Of a stretch of DNA of 64,000 nt, positions 38,656-48,801 are shown piece by piece; position 1 is the stretch's first letter; each line of letters opens with the position of its first letter. Under the pieces are notes generated by a model. That model was not told where the DNA came from and did not search any database. It saw only the letters and a list, made by a program, of their open reading frames with translations. The position numbers and the translations under genes are program-made. The stretch comes from Odoribacter laneus YIT 12061 (lineage in GTDB: Bacteria > Bacteroidota > Bacteroidia > Bacteroidales > Marinifilaceae), in assembly GCF_000243215.1 (NCBI RefSeq), contig NZ_JH594598.1, positions 72,031 through 136,030 of the forward strand, read 5' to 3'.

Positions 38656-41600
38656 TTATTTTTTCTTTCTCAGAAAAGCAAAATATCTGTGCAACAATTC
38701 CCGGAAAGTGTCAAAAGTTTCCTGATAAGAAACACCGACTCCCTGAATTGTCTCCGTCGCATTGTAAACAATTTTTTCATCCGTATGGGAATAAGCTTTC
38801 AATTTTAGTGTCCCTTGTTTATTCAACTTCACTTCAACGTCGAAATCTCCGGCTATATTGCTGCTATTGGTCGAATTAGAAGTCACATTTTTCGTCCCCC
38901 CTACATCCACATTCCCATTCGCAGATAAAGTCACCCGGTCGTTCAGGATTTGTGTAGAAAGAGCTACTTCAATTTCATTTGTCGTAATATTATCTCCGGG
39001 ACGATAGGAAAACCCGATATCAAAATTATTACTGATCTGTGACAACCAACGGGAAAGTTGATTGGATACCAGCTCCGTTGCCGTCGTCACCCCAGCCTGA
39101 TAACCAGCATTCCGTTCTGCCATGTCCGTGGAATTCATGTAATCGGGAGTATAGAATTTATTCAGAATCAACAACGAAAATACCTGTTTATTAATTTCAT
39201 CCTGACTTGCAAAAAGACTTTGTACGAAGCCTTTGGTTTGTGTATCCAAAGTCGGGAAATTAATATTAAACTTGACCAAAGGATTGGTTAAGTTATCACT
39301 CAGATTCAAAATACATTCGACCGGTACCTTAGTCGATCGGTCGGTATTGGAATTACTACTAGTCAATAATTCGTACAAAGATGTCTTCAAGTTATAGATC
39401 GCATTGATATCGATCGTAGCATCGTAAGGTGAACCATTCCAGCTAATACTCCCTCCCGGAGTAAGTATAAACTTTTTATTCAATAAATTACTCAGCGTAA
39501 ATAAATAATCTCCTTTGGAGATTTTATATTCGCCGAACATATTAATCAATCCATCCTGATCCAGAGTAACTTTTATATCTCCGTTTCCTTTGGTCCGCAG
39601 AATATCACCGATAGTAGGATCAAAGACCACCTGAACCTCCAGGTTATCGTTTAATTCCAGATTGGCATTTAAGGTCAGATTATTACTGTTATTCGGTATA
39701 CTTCCTCTTCTCCGCGACGGCTGATTGGGGTTAATAAAATGCAGGAAATTACCGTCTTCCTCCAATAAAGCTGAAGTCAAGGGGATAAATAAACGGGAAT
39801 TTTTCTCCGGACGAACATTAACCGTAATATTGGTCATATCCTCCCGATTATTGATGTTGGTCAGACCACTGATATAAACAGTCCCGTAAAAAGATTCATT
39901 CTGGCTGGAAGAAGTATTTAACAACAGGAAATTACGGGAAGTGATATTCAGATCGTAGCGTTTTTCCCAAAATCGATAACGCCCGGAACATACGGATACA
40001 TTGTTCTGTATATCCTTTACCACAAAATCTTTTAAGATAAAATCGCTTCGATCGATGTATATACTATCGTTCATGAAAAAGGAAGTATTCATATCTCTTA
40101 GGTGGAGGTACACAGAATCCAAAAACAAGCGACCGGAAAAATCAGGATGAGCACTGGGACCAGAAAGCCTGATTCTACCGGATATTCCTCCCTTACTCTC
40201 CGTAAAATAATCGGAAGCGTATCTCCCCAAACGATCCAAACCGATTTCTGACAACTGAATATCTACATTGACCTGATCTGTCAAAGGCTGATAATACCCC
40301 GACACTTGAAGCGGTATGGCAGACCCGACTTCATTTTTAGCCCGCAGGATGACGGCATTGCTATCCACATCCCAAGCAGACAATAATCTCAATGTACCCA
40401 AAGTATCGCGCGTAATTCCCCAATTCTCTACTTTCACATCTGAATACAACAAATTGTCTTTATAATAATCCTGTACAATAACCTCCCCACTGGCCATTCC
40501 AAACAGGTTTAAACGGTTATCCGTAAGGATACGGCTGAATTCTGCCAGATCGAACTGATTGACTTGAATGGAAAGTTCTTTTTCCGGATTTTTTGAAATA
40601 CTTCCGTTTACAGACAAAAATTGATTTCCCTTACTGATCCGGAAATCCTCAATGTCAATCTCTTTATCCTCCGCCTTGATTCTCGATTTACCAACCTGCC
40701 AAACATTGTCGGATAATATGATTACCCCGGGATTAATACAGATTTCAGTCAGATAGTCCGCCTCTCCTTGGGGAACAAATCTTATATCTGCAGATAATTC
40801 CCCGCTATACGTCTGGGTTTCCCAATTACTCCATATCAATTTATTACTTACATTATTATCTCCTAAAGCCAAAGTGTTGCGAACGTTATACAAACGGGAC
40901 ATATCCCCGTATTCAAATTTATCCGCTGTATAGACCAATTGTAAACGTTCCGCATCTCCTTCCATGTTTATTTCCGATGCCGTCAGGCAAAAATCCCGGT
41001 ATTGAAGGGTATCCGCATTCATTTTCAAATGAATGGCCTTGTCTTTTCCATAATAAGCAGCAATTTTACTGCCTTCCGAAATATTAAACTGAGGATATAG
41101 CGCCTTTAAAACTTTCCGGACATCTTTTACTACAATATCATACCGGAAATCTATATTTTCTTCTTTGGATAATTTTCTCTTTTTCTGCCGGAAAGCGGGA
41201 AGATAGCTCTGTATTAATTTTTCTGTAAACGCCAAAGGATATACACCGGTATAATGTCCTTCAATTTGGGCATCAGCGACATCAGAAAGCAGGCTGGTCA
41301 TATAATAGCCGTTATCTAAACGATTTTCCAATCCGACATTGTCTAAAGAAAAATGCCCCTGCGGACCCGTATACGAAAAATCGGAAAGAGTGAAATTAAA
41401 AAAATGATTGTGCTTATTCTGCTCCGCAAAAACCAAATCGAAATCCGTTTTTACAGTCTCCTTTCCTTCTGTCAAAGCCCAACCGAAATCGGAAAGATTA
41501 TTCACTTCTACAAATCCTTTAGCTCCCCAAAAATCGACACCTCCCCTCGGATTATAGTTTAAAGCTGCTGTAAACCGTACACTGTCATTATCCAAGGAAT

Positions 41601-43077
41601 ACAAGATATTGGATACGTCATCCTTTACCGACAACGACACTGAAGCATTTCGGAACTTTCCTTGGCCGACCTGAAGAAAAGGCATTTTACTCCACAAATC
41701 AACCGTCGTATGCGAATCATCCATATACCCCTCATAATTTCCGTTCATAGAACCATACTTCAACAAATCAGTTCCCCCCAATTTTCCAAAGTGAACGACA
41801 GGAAAATCAAAATCCCCGGAAATTTTAGAACATCCCAGAGAATCTGCTCCATAAGGAGCATACACCAATTTCAAATCCCCTTTTAGCCCTTCTGTCCGGC
41901 TACTGACTAAAAAAATAAAATCTGTAATCTTCCCTTTAAATGTCCCGTCAAGTTCAAAACGAGGCAGATGATGCAAAGGAGCAGGTACTTTTATATTTTG
42001 TTCAAACCAAGGCAGATAGATCGTTTCCAAATCTTCCGGACTTAAATAGGCATCTTGTAGATGAATTTCAAAAACAGTATTCCACACATCAGGTAAACCG
42101 TGAGATTTAAAACTTCCTCTGAAATGCGAATCCTTTCCCAAAGCAAATACCAACTGATGTCCTTCAATCCGATTCACCGTGTTAGAAACGATTCCCCGAC
42201 ATTTCACAGTATTGTCAATTCCCCGTAAAATGCCATTGAAATAGGCTAAATCAATAAAACTGACCTCGGAATTTCCCAAACGGTAGTATTGTTGCATTTT
42301 GGTTGTAAAATTCCGCCAATACCGACGACCGGGAATCCAATTGAATTCCAATTTTTCCAAATCCAGAAAACTTCGTTCCGTATAAATTTTACACTCTTGA
42401 ATCAATAAATTAGAATCAGCAGCTGTTACCAGCCCCCCCATATCCCGAATCCCGAATCCGGATTTTTCTTCCAAGCTCAGCCCGGATATCCGTACAGCGA
42501 ATTTTCCTCCGGAAAAATCCGGCTCTGTAATATCTACATTCACTTGACGACATTCGATATCCGTCCAATTGATACCATAATCTACCGGCTCATACTCGTT
42601 TTCTTTATAAACGACTCGGGAATCCCTGACTTGAATTTTTCTCAGATTTACAGTCCAGTTGCTGCTCCCCGACAAGGTTTCCGGATGCTTCTCACTCCCT
42701 TTCTGCAAAGAATTCAAAAAAACGTCCAGATTCATTTTAGCCTCTTCTTCCCCTTCTCCCCTCACTATCCACAAATTAAAGTAAGCCCGCTCGAAAGTAA
42801 TATCCCTTACAGTAAAACTTTGAGTGGAAAAACGGAAAGAATCAATTTTAACCCGGAAATTTTCACAATACAACAAGGTATCGTTCCGGTAATCTTTTAA
42901 TAAGACATCATTCAATATTAGCGATTTCATCGGACGGAAATCCACTCCCCCAATCTGTATTTTCACTCCCGTCGTCTGCTCGATTTTATCCGTAAACAAA
43001 CGAACCAAATAAGTTTGTACATACGAACTATGCAGGGAAGCATAAAGGATCAGAAGTACCAACAGACACCCCGACAC
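38656..43077 (-). CDS. tamB: TamB-family envelope assembly / lipid transport protein
   Basis: The protein of 1473 or more residues has an N-terminal membrane helix, a very long beta-rich AsmA-like body and the C-terminal TamB domain (DUF490, about 1000-1440; ending near GVSYQETFDTFRELLHRYFAF). TamB-like proteins bridge inner and outer membrane and carry phospholipids or help insert outer-membrane proteins. No TamA or BamA homologue is adjacent. The listed start is a GTG at 43077 that cuts the membrane helix short; the frame remains open upstream with a basic, hydrophobic stretch (KNRGGIKNFFRILFYS), but no ATG, GTG or TTG is in frame before the promoter, so the true start is unclear. Confidence 0.9.
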   Translation of the reverse strand: MSGCLLVLLILYASLHSSYVQTYLVRLFTDKIEQTTGVKIQIGGVDFRPMKSLILNDVLLKDYRNDTLLYCENFRVKIDSFRFSTQSFTVRDITFERAYFNLWIVRGEGEEEAKMNLDVFLNSLQKGSEKHPETLSGSSNWTVNLRKIQVRDSRVVYKENEYEPVDYGINWTDIECRQVNVDITEPDFSGGKFAVRISGLSLEEKSGFGIRDMGGLVTAADSNLLIQECKIYTERSFLDLEKLEFNWIPGRRYWRNFTTKMQQYYRLGNSEVSFIDLAYFNGILRGIDNTVKCRGIVSNTVNRIEGHQLVFALGKDSHFRGSFKSHGLPDVWNTVFEIHLQDAYLSPEDLETIYLPWFEQNIKVPAPLHHLPRFELDGTFKGKITDFIFLVSSRTEGLKGDLKLVYAPYGADSLGCSKISGDFDFPVVHFGKLGGTDLLKYGSMNGNYEGYMDDSHTTVDLWSKMPFLQVGQGKFRNASVSLSVKDDVSNILYSLDNDSVRFTAALNYNPRGGVDFWGAKGFVEVNNLSDFGWALTEGKETVKTDFDLVFAEQNKHNHFFNFTLSDFSYTGPQGHFSLDNVGLENRLDNGYYMTSLLSDVADAQIEGHYTGVYPLAFTEKLIQSYLPAFRQKKRKLSKEENIDFRYDIVVKDVRKVLKALYPQFNISEGSKIAAYYGKDKAIHLKMNADTLQYRDFCLTASEINMEGDAERLQLVYTADKFEYGDMSRLYNVRNTLALGDNNVSNKLIWSNWETQTYSGELSADIRFVPQGEADYLTEICINPGVIILSDNVWQVGKSRIKAEDKEIDIEDFRISKGNQFLSVNGSISKNPEKELSIQVNQFDLAEFSRILTDNRLNLFGMASGEVIVQDYYKDNLLYSDVKVENWGITRDTLGTLRLLSAWDVDSNAVILRAKNEVGSAIPLQVSGYYQPLTDQVNVDIQLSEIGLDRLGRYASDYFTESKGGISGRIRLSGPSAHPDFSGRLFLDSVYLHLRDMNTSFFMNDSIYIDRSDFILKDFVVKDIQNNVSVCSGRYRFWEKRYDLNITSRNFLLLNTSSSQNESFYGTVYISGLTNINNREDMTNITVNVRPEKNSRLFIPLTSALLEEDGNFLHFINPNQPSRRRGSIPNNSNNLTLNANLELNDNLEVQVVFDPTIGDILRTKGNGDIKVTLDQDGLINMFGEYKISKGDYLFTLSNLLNKKFILTPGGSISWNGSPYDATIDINAIYNLKTSLYELLTSSNSNTDRSTKVPVECILNLSDNLTNPLVKFNINFPTLDTQTKGFVQSLFASQDEINKQVFSLLILNKFYTPDYMNSTDMAERNAGYQAGVTTATELVSNQLSRWLSQISNNFDIGFSYRPGDNITTNEIEVALSTQILNDRVTLSANGNVDVGGTKNVTSNSTNSSNIAGDFDVEVKLNKQGTLKLKAYSHTDEKIVYNATETIQGVGVSYQETFDTFRELLHRYFAFLRKKK

Positions 43078-43135
43078 ACTATAGAATAATATGCGAAAAA
43101 AATTTTTTATACCCCCACGATTTTTAGTTTGAAGG

Positions 43136-43166
43136 CAAAAGTATTAATATTGCACAATATTTGAAA
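43136..43166 (-). promoter_or_regulatory. Promoter of the tamB-like gene
   Basis: The minus strand has TACTTTTG (complement of 43136-43143) and TTTC (complement of 43163-43166) with 19 bases between, one mismatch from the consensus. The start point would be near 43129. Confidence 0.6.
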
Positions 43167-43243
43167 GAGATTGAGCACGAAAGATAAAGGCTAAATCTCC
43201 GATTTAAAGCTTTTAACTTTATTTCAATTTTAATTCATTTATC

Positions 43244-44263
43244 ATGACTGTTATACTAGGAATTGAATCGTCCTGCGACGACACTTCTGCTGCTATTTTA
43301 AAAGATGGAGTTGTATTATCCAATATTATCGCCAGCCAAAAGGTCCACGAAGCTTACGGCGGAGTTGTTCCGGAATTGGCATCCAGAGCTCATCAGCAAA
43401 ATATTATTCCGGTAGTCTCGGAAGCAATCCGAAAAGCCGGTATCGGTATTCAGGACATCCATGCCATAGCTTATACCCGGGGCCCCGGACTATTAGGTTC
43501 CTTACTGGTCGGAACTTCTTTTGCCAAAGGTTTTGCCATAGCGAATCGGATCCCCATGATTGAAGTTAATCACCTCCAAGCCCATATTCTGGCTAATTTT
43601 ATCAAAGAACCCGGAGTAGAAAGCCGTCAACCCAGTTTCCCTTTTTTGACGTTACTGGTGTCGGGAGGCAATTCACAACTGATTGTTGTACACGATTATC
43701 TGGACATGGAGATGATCGGTCAGACCATTGACGACGCTGCCGGAGAAGCTTTCGACAAATGTGCAAAAGTGATGGGATTACCTTATCCCGGAGGCCCGGT
43801 TATCGACCGCCTGGCAAAAACCGGTAATCCCGACCGCTTTGTATTCAATAAACCCCAAATCCCCGGATTAGACTATAGTTTCAGTGGATTGAAAACCTCT
43901 TTTCTCTATTTTATCCGGGATGAATTGAAAAAAAATCCGGATTTTATTGCAGAAAACCTGAATGACCTCTGTGCCTCTCTACAAAAAACAGTAGTCGATA
44001 TCCTTTTGACAAAACTCAAAAAGGCGGCCAGACAAACAGGTATACGACAAATTGCAATCGGCGGAGGTGTTTCAGCAAACTCCGCTCTCCAAAATGCCGT
44101 ACATAAGGAAGCGGAGAAATCCGGTTGGGAGGTTTTCATCCCCCGCTTGGGTTTTTCTTTGGACAATGCCGGAATGGTAGCTGTCACTGGCTATTATAAA
44201 TTTTTAGCCGGACAATTCGTCGGCTTGGATGCCATCCCCTTTGCCCGAACCATACTTGAATAA
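43244..44263 (+). CDS. tsaD: tRNA threonylcarbamoyltransferase TsaD
   Basis: TsaD transfers the threonylcarbamoyl group to adenosine 37 of ANN-decoding tRNAs. The 339-residue protein shows the ASKHA fold signature IESSCDDTSAAIL at the start, the metal-binding HLQAH (H112 and H116 region), LVSGGNSQL, and the conserved ending GGGVSANSALQN and SLDNAGMVAVTGYY. The gene is divergent from tamB, an arrangement also seen in other Bacteroidales. The dehydrogenase gene follows after 34 bases. Confidence 0.97.
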   Translation: MTVILGIESSCDDTSAAILKDGVVLSNIIASQKVHEAYGGVVPELASRAHQQNIIPVVSEAIRKAGIGIQDIHAIAYTRGPGLLGSLLVGTSFAKGFAIANRIPMIEVNHLQAHILANFIKEPGVESRQPSFPFLTLLVSGGNSQLIVVHDYLDMEMIGQTIDDAAGEAFDKCAKVMGLPYPGGPVIDRLAKTGNPDRFVFNKPQIPGLDYSFSGLKTSFLYFIRDELKKNPDFIAENLNDLCASLQKTVVDILLTKLKKAARQTGIRQIAIGGGVSANSALQNAVHKEAEKSGWEVFIPRLGFSLDNAGMVAVTGYYKFLAGQFVGLDAIPFARTILE

Positions 44264-44297
44264 CATTTGGACTCTTAAACATTTGAACACTTAAGCC

Positions 44298-45227
44298 ATG
44301 AAGATTCTGGTCACTTACGACATTCCCCGTGAACCGTTCAAAAATCTCCCCACCGACTGGGAAATCACTTTCCCTGAAGGAGAAAAATTGACAAAAGAGG
44401 AAATCATCCGGATGCTTCCGGAATACGATATTCTGTTAGCTATTTTCAGTCGCCCTATCGATAAAGAAATAATAGACGCAGGAAAAAAATTAAAGCTTAT
44501 CAGTAATTACGGAGTAGGATATAATAATATTGACATCCAATATGCCCGAAAAAAAGGGATTACCGTTTGCAATACCCCCGAATCGGTATGCGATCCTACA
44601 GCGGAATTATGTATGGCCTTACTACTAGGAATTGCCCGACGGATCGGAGAATTCGACCGCAGGATCCGAACGGAAAGAGAAGGGATGTGGGGTGTCATGA
44701 AAAACTTAGGGTACGGTTTGAGAGGCAAGACATTAGGGATCATCGGTATGGGACATATCGGACAAAATGTAGCCTGCAAGGCTGCAGCCTTTGGTATGAA
44801 TATCCTTTATTACAACCGAAAAACAGAAGTTCCTGGCTATAAGAAAACAGATTTGGATTCTTTACTTAAAGAATCCGATTTTATCTCTATCCATACCCCC
44901 CTGACAGAAGTTACCCACCATTTAATCGGAGAGCGGGAATTGGGATTGATGAAGAAGACGGCTTTTCTGATCAATACAGCCCGGGGAGCTGTCATAGATG
45001 AAGAAGTTTTAAGTCGTTTTTTAGAGAAACGACAAATAGCAGGAGCTGCTCTGGACGTATTCGAGCGAGAACCTCATATCACGGAATTGTTATATTCTTT
45101 AGACAACGTCATTTTAGTACCCCATATCGGTACGGCAACCTATGACGGTAGAATTGCTATGGCTCAAGAAGCTTTGGACAATATACGAAATTACCTGAAC
45201 GGGAAACCAACAAACGTAGTCAACTAA
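44298..45227 (+). CDS. D-isomer-specific 2-hydroxyacid dehydrogenase
   Basis: The 309-residue enzyme reduces a 2-oxo acid or oxidises a D-2-hydroxy acid with NAD(P). It has the Rossmann motif GMGHIGQNVA (about 150-160), the catalytic Arg in NTARGAVIDEE, the Glu in DVFEREPHI and the His in VPHIGTATYDGR. The sequence is closest in feel to the glyoxylate/hydroxypyruvate reductase or 3-phosphoglycerate dehydrogenase short forms, without an ACT domain. It lies 34 bases after tsaD and is probably co-transcribed. The substrate is not evident. Confidence 0.9.
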   Translation: MKILVTYDIPREPFKNLPTDWEITFPEGEKLTKEEIIRMLPEYDILLAIFSRPIDKEIIDAGKKLKLISNYGVGYNNIDIQYARKKGITVCNTPESVCDPTAELCMALLLGIARRIGEFDRRIRTEREGMWGVMKNLGYGLRGKTLGIIGMGHIGQNVACKAAAFGMNILYYNRKTEVPGYKKTDLDSLLKESDFISIHTPLTEVTHHLIGERELGLMKKTAFLINTARGAVIDEEVLSRFLEKRQIAGAALDVFEREPHITELLYSLDNVILVPHIGTATYDGRIAMAQEALDNIRNYLNGKPTNVVN

Positions 45228-45264
45228 GCAAGAAAAGAAAAATTCCGGGTTTTTAGAAAAATAA

Positions 45265-45295
45265 TTTGTAAAATAAACTATTTACCCTATATTTG
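45265..45295 (+). promoter_or_regulatory. Consensus promoter of tRNA-Tyr and tRNA-Gly
   Basis: TTTG (45265-45268) and TATATTTG (45288-45295) are 19 bases apart, an exact match to the Bacteroidetes primary-sigma consensus. Transcription would start near 45302, 25 bases before tRNA-Tyr. Confidence 0.9.
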
Positions 45296-45326
45296 TACCC
45301 GCTAAAGAAAATAGCGTTCTTTGAAA

Positions 45327-45409
45327 GGGGAGATACCAAAGCGGCCAACTGGGGCAGACTGTAACTCTGCTGACTTATGTCTTCGTAGGTTCGAATCCTG
45401 CTCTCCCCA
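45327..45409 (+). tRNA. tRNA-Tyr (anticodon GTA)
   Basis: The 83-base class II tRNA has a 7-bp acceptor (GGGGAGA/TCTCCCC), anticodon loop CTGTAAC and a long variable arm (GACTTATGTCTTC region). The discriminator is A. CCA is not encoded. Confidence 0.97.
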
Positions 45410-45528
45410 CGAATTTTAAAATTAGTAAAAGAAAATATTTCTTTTTCGTTCTTTAAGATTTATTTGGTTCCTTCTCACGGACCGGCAAGCAAGACGAGTC
45501 CGTTCTGTAGAACGGTAACCTATAGTTT

Positions 45529-45601
45529 GCGGAAATAGCTCAGTCGATAGAGCACTAGCCTTCCAAGCTGGGGGTCGCGGGTTTGAGTCCCGTTTTCCGC
45601 T
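45529..45601 (+). tRNA. tRNA-Gly (anticodon TCC)
   Basis: The 73-base cloverleaf has a 7-bp acceptor (GCGGAAA/TTTCCGC), anticodon loop CTTCCAA and T discriminator. CCA is encoded at 45602-45604, unlike in tRNA-Tyr 119 bases upstream. No promoter is seen between the two. In many Bacteroidales this pair is followed by tRNA-Thr and tuf; here it is followed by a terminator. Confidence 0.97.
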
Positions 45602-45622
45602 CCAGTTAACAAACAGAAATTT

Positions 45623-45653
45623 AGAGGTATAGCAAGAAGCTGTACCTCTTTTT
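45623..45653 (+). terminator. Terminator of the tRNA-Tyr/tRNA-Gly unit
   Basis: AGAGGTA (45623-45629) pairs with TACCTCT (45643-45649), AGC with GCT inside, and a T run follows. Confidence 0.8.
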
Positions 45654-45717
45654 CATTTATACACCTGAACACGGATTCTGTGTACAAATTGTTTAAAATG
45701 TTTTGACAAGATTTTGC

Positions 45718-45740
45718 GCAAAGAGGGACGGACCTTTTTG
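45718..45740 (+). repeat. 23-base repeat shared with the inverted-repeat element at 53.5 kb
   Basis: The 23 bases from GCAAAGAGGGACGG onward are identical to 53549-53571, which forms the left end of a larger inverted-repeat element. A hairpin at 45798-45828 (TTACACA and TAGGG pairing with CCCTA and TGTGTAA, one mismatch) follows. The right arm of the 53.5-kb element is not preserved here, so this looks like a decayed copy. Confidence 0.7.
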
Positions 45741-45861
45741 TGAAAAACAGAACTCCTTTTAAACTTGATTATCTTCTGAATTTCTTAGGGGCAAAAATTA
45801 CACATTAGGGCACGTCCCTACTGTGTAAAAAGAGAAGGGAAACCGATAATGACACCTACTC

Positions 45862-46800
45862 TCATCCCCGGGTCTTGTGTTTAAGGGGTAGTTTGGGGAA
45901 AAGTTTTCTGAAACGCACCAGGTAGATAGTTATATTGCTTCCGACGATAATTAAAGTAACAGCAAGAATAATCATCAATATTCCGCCGATCAATCTGGGT
46001 GTCAGGGATTCTCCAAAGATTGTAACCCCAAAGAAAACAGCTGTTACAGGTTCTAAAGCCCCCAGAATAGCAGTTGGAGTAGAACCGATATATTGTACGG
46101 CCCGGGTCGTACAGAGAAAAGAGATAGCCGTCGGAAAAACAGCTAGTGCAAGAAGATTTCCCCATAAATACCATTTGTCTACTATAAACAAATGTACACC
46201 GAAATCGACTCGTACCAAAAACAACGTAAGTCCAAAAAGCAACACATAGAAAGTTAATTTCAATGTCGCTACATCTTTCAACACCGATTGATTCACCCCC
46301 ACAATATAGATAGCATAAGAAAGAGAAGAAGCCATAACCAAACCTATGCCCACCAGACTAAGCGTCGCTCCATCCCCACCCTTATAAAGTAGGCCGATTC
46401 CAGCCAAAGCCAATAAAATACATAAAACGGTTTGTATCGTTAATTTTTCTTTAAAGAAGAATGACATGATCAGAGCTACCATAATCGGATAGACAAATAA
46501 GAGTGTCGATGCAATCCCGGCTTCCATATAATTATAACTCTGAAACAAAGCAAGAGAAGAAATTGAAATTAATAAACCCATGATAATTAAAGGTAGGATT
46601 TGCTTGCGTTTCAATTTGAAATTTCTTCCTCTCGCCTTAATCATAATACCGAGTAGAGGGATAGCGAACAGATATCTGAAAAAAAGAACCGAATCCGGAT
46701 CCATACCTGTTTTGTATAAAGGGAGTGCGAACAAGGGATTCATCCCATAGGTAGCCGCAGCAATAGCACCTAAAATATAACCTTTAGCTTTTACATTCAT
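45862..46800 (-). CDS. DMT-superfamily EamA transporter
   Basis: The 312-residue protein has ten predicted membrane helices in two EamA halves (about 5-135 and 150-290), as in drug/metabolite transporters. The start at 46800 is chosen because the -7 box lies at 46819-46826, so an ATG at 46830 would be upstream of the transcript; it also gives the usual MNVKAKGYILGAIAAATYG beginning. The substrate is unknown. It is bounded by the decayed repeat on one side and a 500-base empty gap on the other. Confidence 0.88.
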   Translation of the reverse strand: MNVKAKGYILGAIAAATYGMNPLFALPLYKTGMDPDSVLFFRYLFAIPLLGIMIKARGRNFKLKRKQILPLIIMGLLISISSLALFQSYNYMEAGIASTLLFVYPIMVALIMSFFFKEKLTIQTVLCILLALAGIGLLYKGGDGATLSLVGIGLVMASSLSYAIYIVGVNQSVLKDVATLKLTFYVLLFGLTLFLVRVDFGVHLFIVDKWYLWGNLLALAVFPTAISFLCTTRAVQYIGSTPTAILGALEPVTAVFFGVTIFGESLTPRLIGGILMIILAVTLIIVGSNITIYLVRFRKLFPKLPLKHKTRG

Positions 46801-46818
46801 AGGAATTAAATTTGACGA

Positions 46819-46826
46819 CAAAAGTA
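46819..46826 (-). promoter_or_regulatory. -7 promoter box of the EamA transporter gene
   Basis: The minus strand reads TACTTTTG, a perfect TAnnTTTG, 18 bases before the chosen start codon. It decides the start at 46800. Confidence 0.55.
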
Positions 46827-46830
46827 GCAT

Positions 46831-47339
46831 TTTTCAAAGGAATGTATTCTCACTAAAAAGGATTAACGTTTCAGCGGTTAAGGGTATTCAAACTTCCCCG
46901 AATCCCTTTTAAACAGAACCGAAAGTTTACTCATTCCCCTGCCGTTGGATGAATGTTAAACACATAGGAAACGTCCTGCATTCTTGAAGTACCTCAAGAT
47001 GTACATATAAAAAATTATAATTATTTTTACGCCGGTTTAGACAAGGAGTTGGTCTGACCTGAATAATTTACTTACTGGCGGTTTATGGAAAAAGAAAAAA
47101 CGCTGAAAATCAGTGTATTCCCTTAAACAATAAAGCTGTTTTGCTGACCGTTATGTTGTAAGTCTCACTTTGCATCAGTTATCTGTCTGTATCTCCTGGT
47201 ATGGCTCATCAAAATAAAACAATTCCAGCATAAACAAAACCCACCTAATCGGTTAACATGAAACGGCATTTTTTCGATAAAAGAACTGGACATTCCCATA
47301 ACAGTGTTCCAATTTTTTATCTATCTAAATTTTAGTGTT
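46831..47339. other. 509-base gap between divergent transporter genes
   Basis: No coding frame, repeat or RNA fold that I can defend is present. The stretch should contain the promoter of the MFS gene, but no box close to TAnnTTTG stands at a good distance. Confidence 0.4.
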
Positions 47340-48527
47340 ATGAAAAAGAGTCTTATTGCATTAGGATTCGGTACTCTCGGCCTGGGCATAGCAGAATTTG
47401 TCATGATGGCTATCTTACCCTATGTAGCGAAAGAACTGCATATCAGCATTCCAACAGCGGGACATTTAATTTCAGCCTACGCCCTCGGCGTTTGTGCAGG
47501 AGCCCCGATGTTAACTCTAGCCCGCAAGTTACCGCTAAAAAATATACTATTAGGATTGGTTACCATCATGATGATCGGAAACATTTGTGCAGCACTCTCT
47601 CCCCATTATTGGTTTATGATCGGAGCCCGCTTTATCTCCGGTCTGCCCCATGGAGCTTATTTCGGAGTGGCTTCTATTGTAGCGGAAAAACTGGCAGACA
47701 AAGGAAAAGGTTCGGAAGCGGTTTCTATTATGATTGCCGGCATGACCATAGCCAACCTTTTCGGAGTCCCTCTCGGCACTTCTCTGAGTACTCTGTTATC
47801 CTGGCGGCTTACGTTTCTGCTTGTCGGAATTTGGGGAGTTATCGTACTTTATTTTATATGGAAATGGGTGCCTCAGGTAGAGGGACTTCCTGATACCGGT
47901 TTTAAAGGACAATTCCACTTCCTGAAAACAACCGCACCTTGGCTTATTCTCGGTGCCACGATGTTTGGCAATGGTAGTGTGTTCTGCTGGTATAGTTACA
48001 TTAATCCGCTTCTGACCCACGTATCCGGCTTTTCTGCAAACAGTATTACCTTGCTGATGATTCTGGCAGGAGGCGGCATGGTAGTGGGTAACCTACTCGG
48101 AGGACGTTTGGCCGACAAATATACTCCCGGACGGGTAGCCGCTGTTACCCAAATAACAATCGGCTTCGCCTTATTGTCCATTTTCTTTGCTGCCCGCATC
48201 GATTGGCTTACGGCTTTACTGATGTTCCTTTGTACTATGGGATTGTTTGCCGTCTCCAGTCCTTTGCAGGTTTCCATTCTTCATTTCGCTAAAGGGGGTG
48301 AACTTCTGGGGGCCGCCTGTATACAAGTCGCTTTTAATTTGGGAAATGCCTTGGGTGCCACTCTCGGCGCTTTGCCCCTGAAAGCAGGTTTGGGTTATCA
48401 GTACCCGGCCTTGATCGGCGTACCTTTTGCCTTTCTGGGATGTATTTTACTGATCGTATTTTCTAGGAAATACGAAACAAAATCTTACAAAAGGTCAAAA
48501 ACATTGTCTTCCGATAAAGCAAAATAA
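47340..48527 (+). CDS. MFS transporter, AraJ/sugar-efflux type
   Basis: The 395-residue protein has twelve predicted membrane helices and the MFS motif-A-like loop GGRLADKYTPGR between helices 8 and 9. The start MKKSLIALGFGTLGLGIAEF and the helix 4-5 stretch RFISGLPHGAYFGVASIVAE are typical of AraJ/SotB-like efflux carriers. An ATG 36 bases upstream would only add a hydrophobic tail (MFQFFIYLNFSV), so 47340 is preferred. The gene stands alone. Confidence 0.9.
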   Translation: MKKSLIALGFGTLGLGIAEFVMMAILPYVAKELHISIPTAGHLISAYALGVCAGAPMLTLARKLPLKNILLGLVTIMMIGNICAALSPHYWFMIGARFISGLPHGAYFGVASIVAEKLADKGKGSEAVSIMIAGMTIANLFGVPLGTSLSTLLSWRLTFLLVGIWGVIVLYFIWKWVPQVEGLPDTGFKGQFHFLKTTAPWLILGATMFGNGSVFCWYSYINPLLTHVSGFSANSITLLMILAGGGMVVGNLLGGRLADKYTPGRVAAVTQITIGFALLSIFFAARIDWLTALLMFLCTMGLFAVSSPLQVSILHFAKGGELLGAACIQVAFNLGNALGATLGALPLKAGLGYQYPALIGVPFAFLGCILLIVFSRKYETKSYKRSKTLSSDKAK

Positions 48528-48801
48528 TGCCATCTCATTGAAAAGAAATCGCTCCTAAGCGTTCAGAAATTTAAAACACGCTCGAACTTTTGAGCACTCG
48601 CTTTCCAACCTTCAATGTTCCCAGGCAATAGAGGCAACAAAAAATCGAAAATCCGGACGATAGGCTGCTGAATTACGACCATAAAAATGGAAGATGGAAT
48701 CGCTTGTTAGAAGAGAAAAAGACTCCCCCTCTGAATTTCAGCAACAATCAAAAACAGCCGGGAAATCAACTCAAAAACAAGCTATAAATTTTCAAAATCC
48801 A

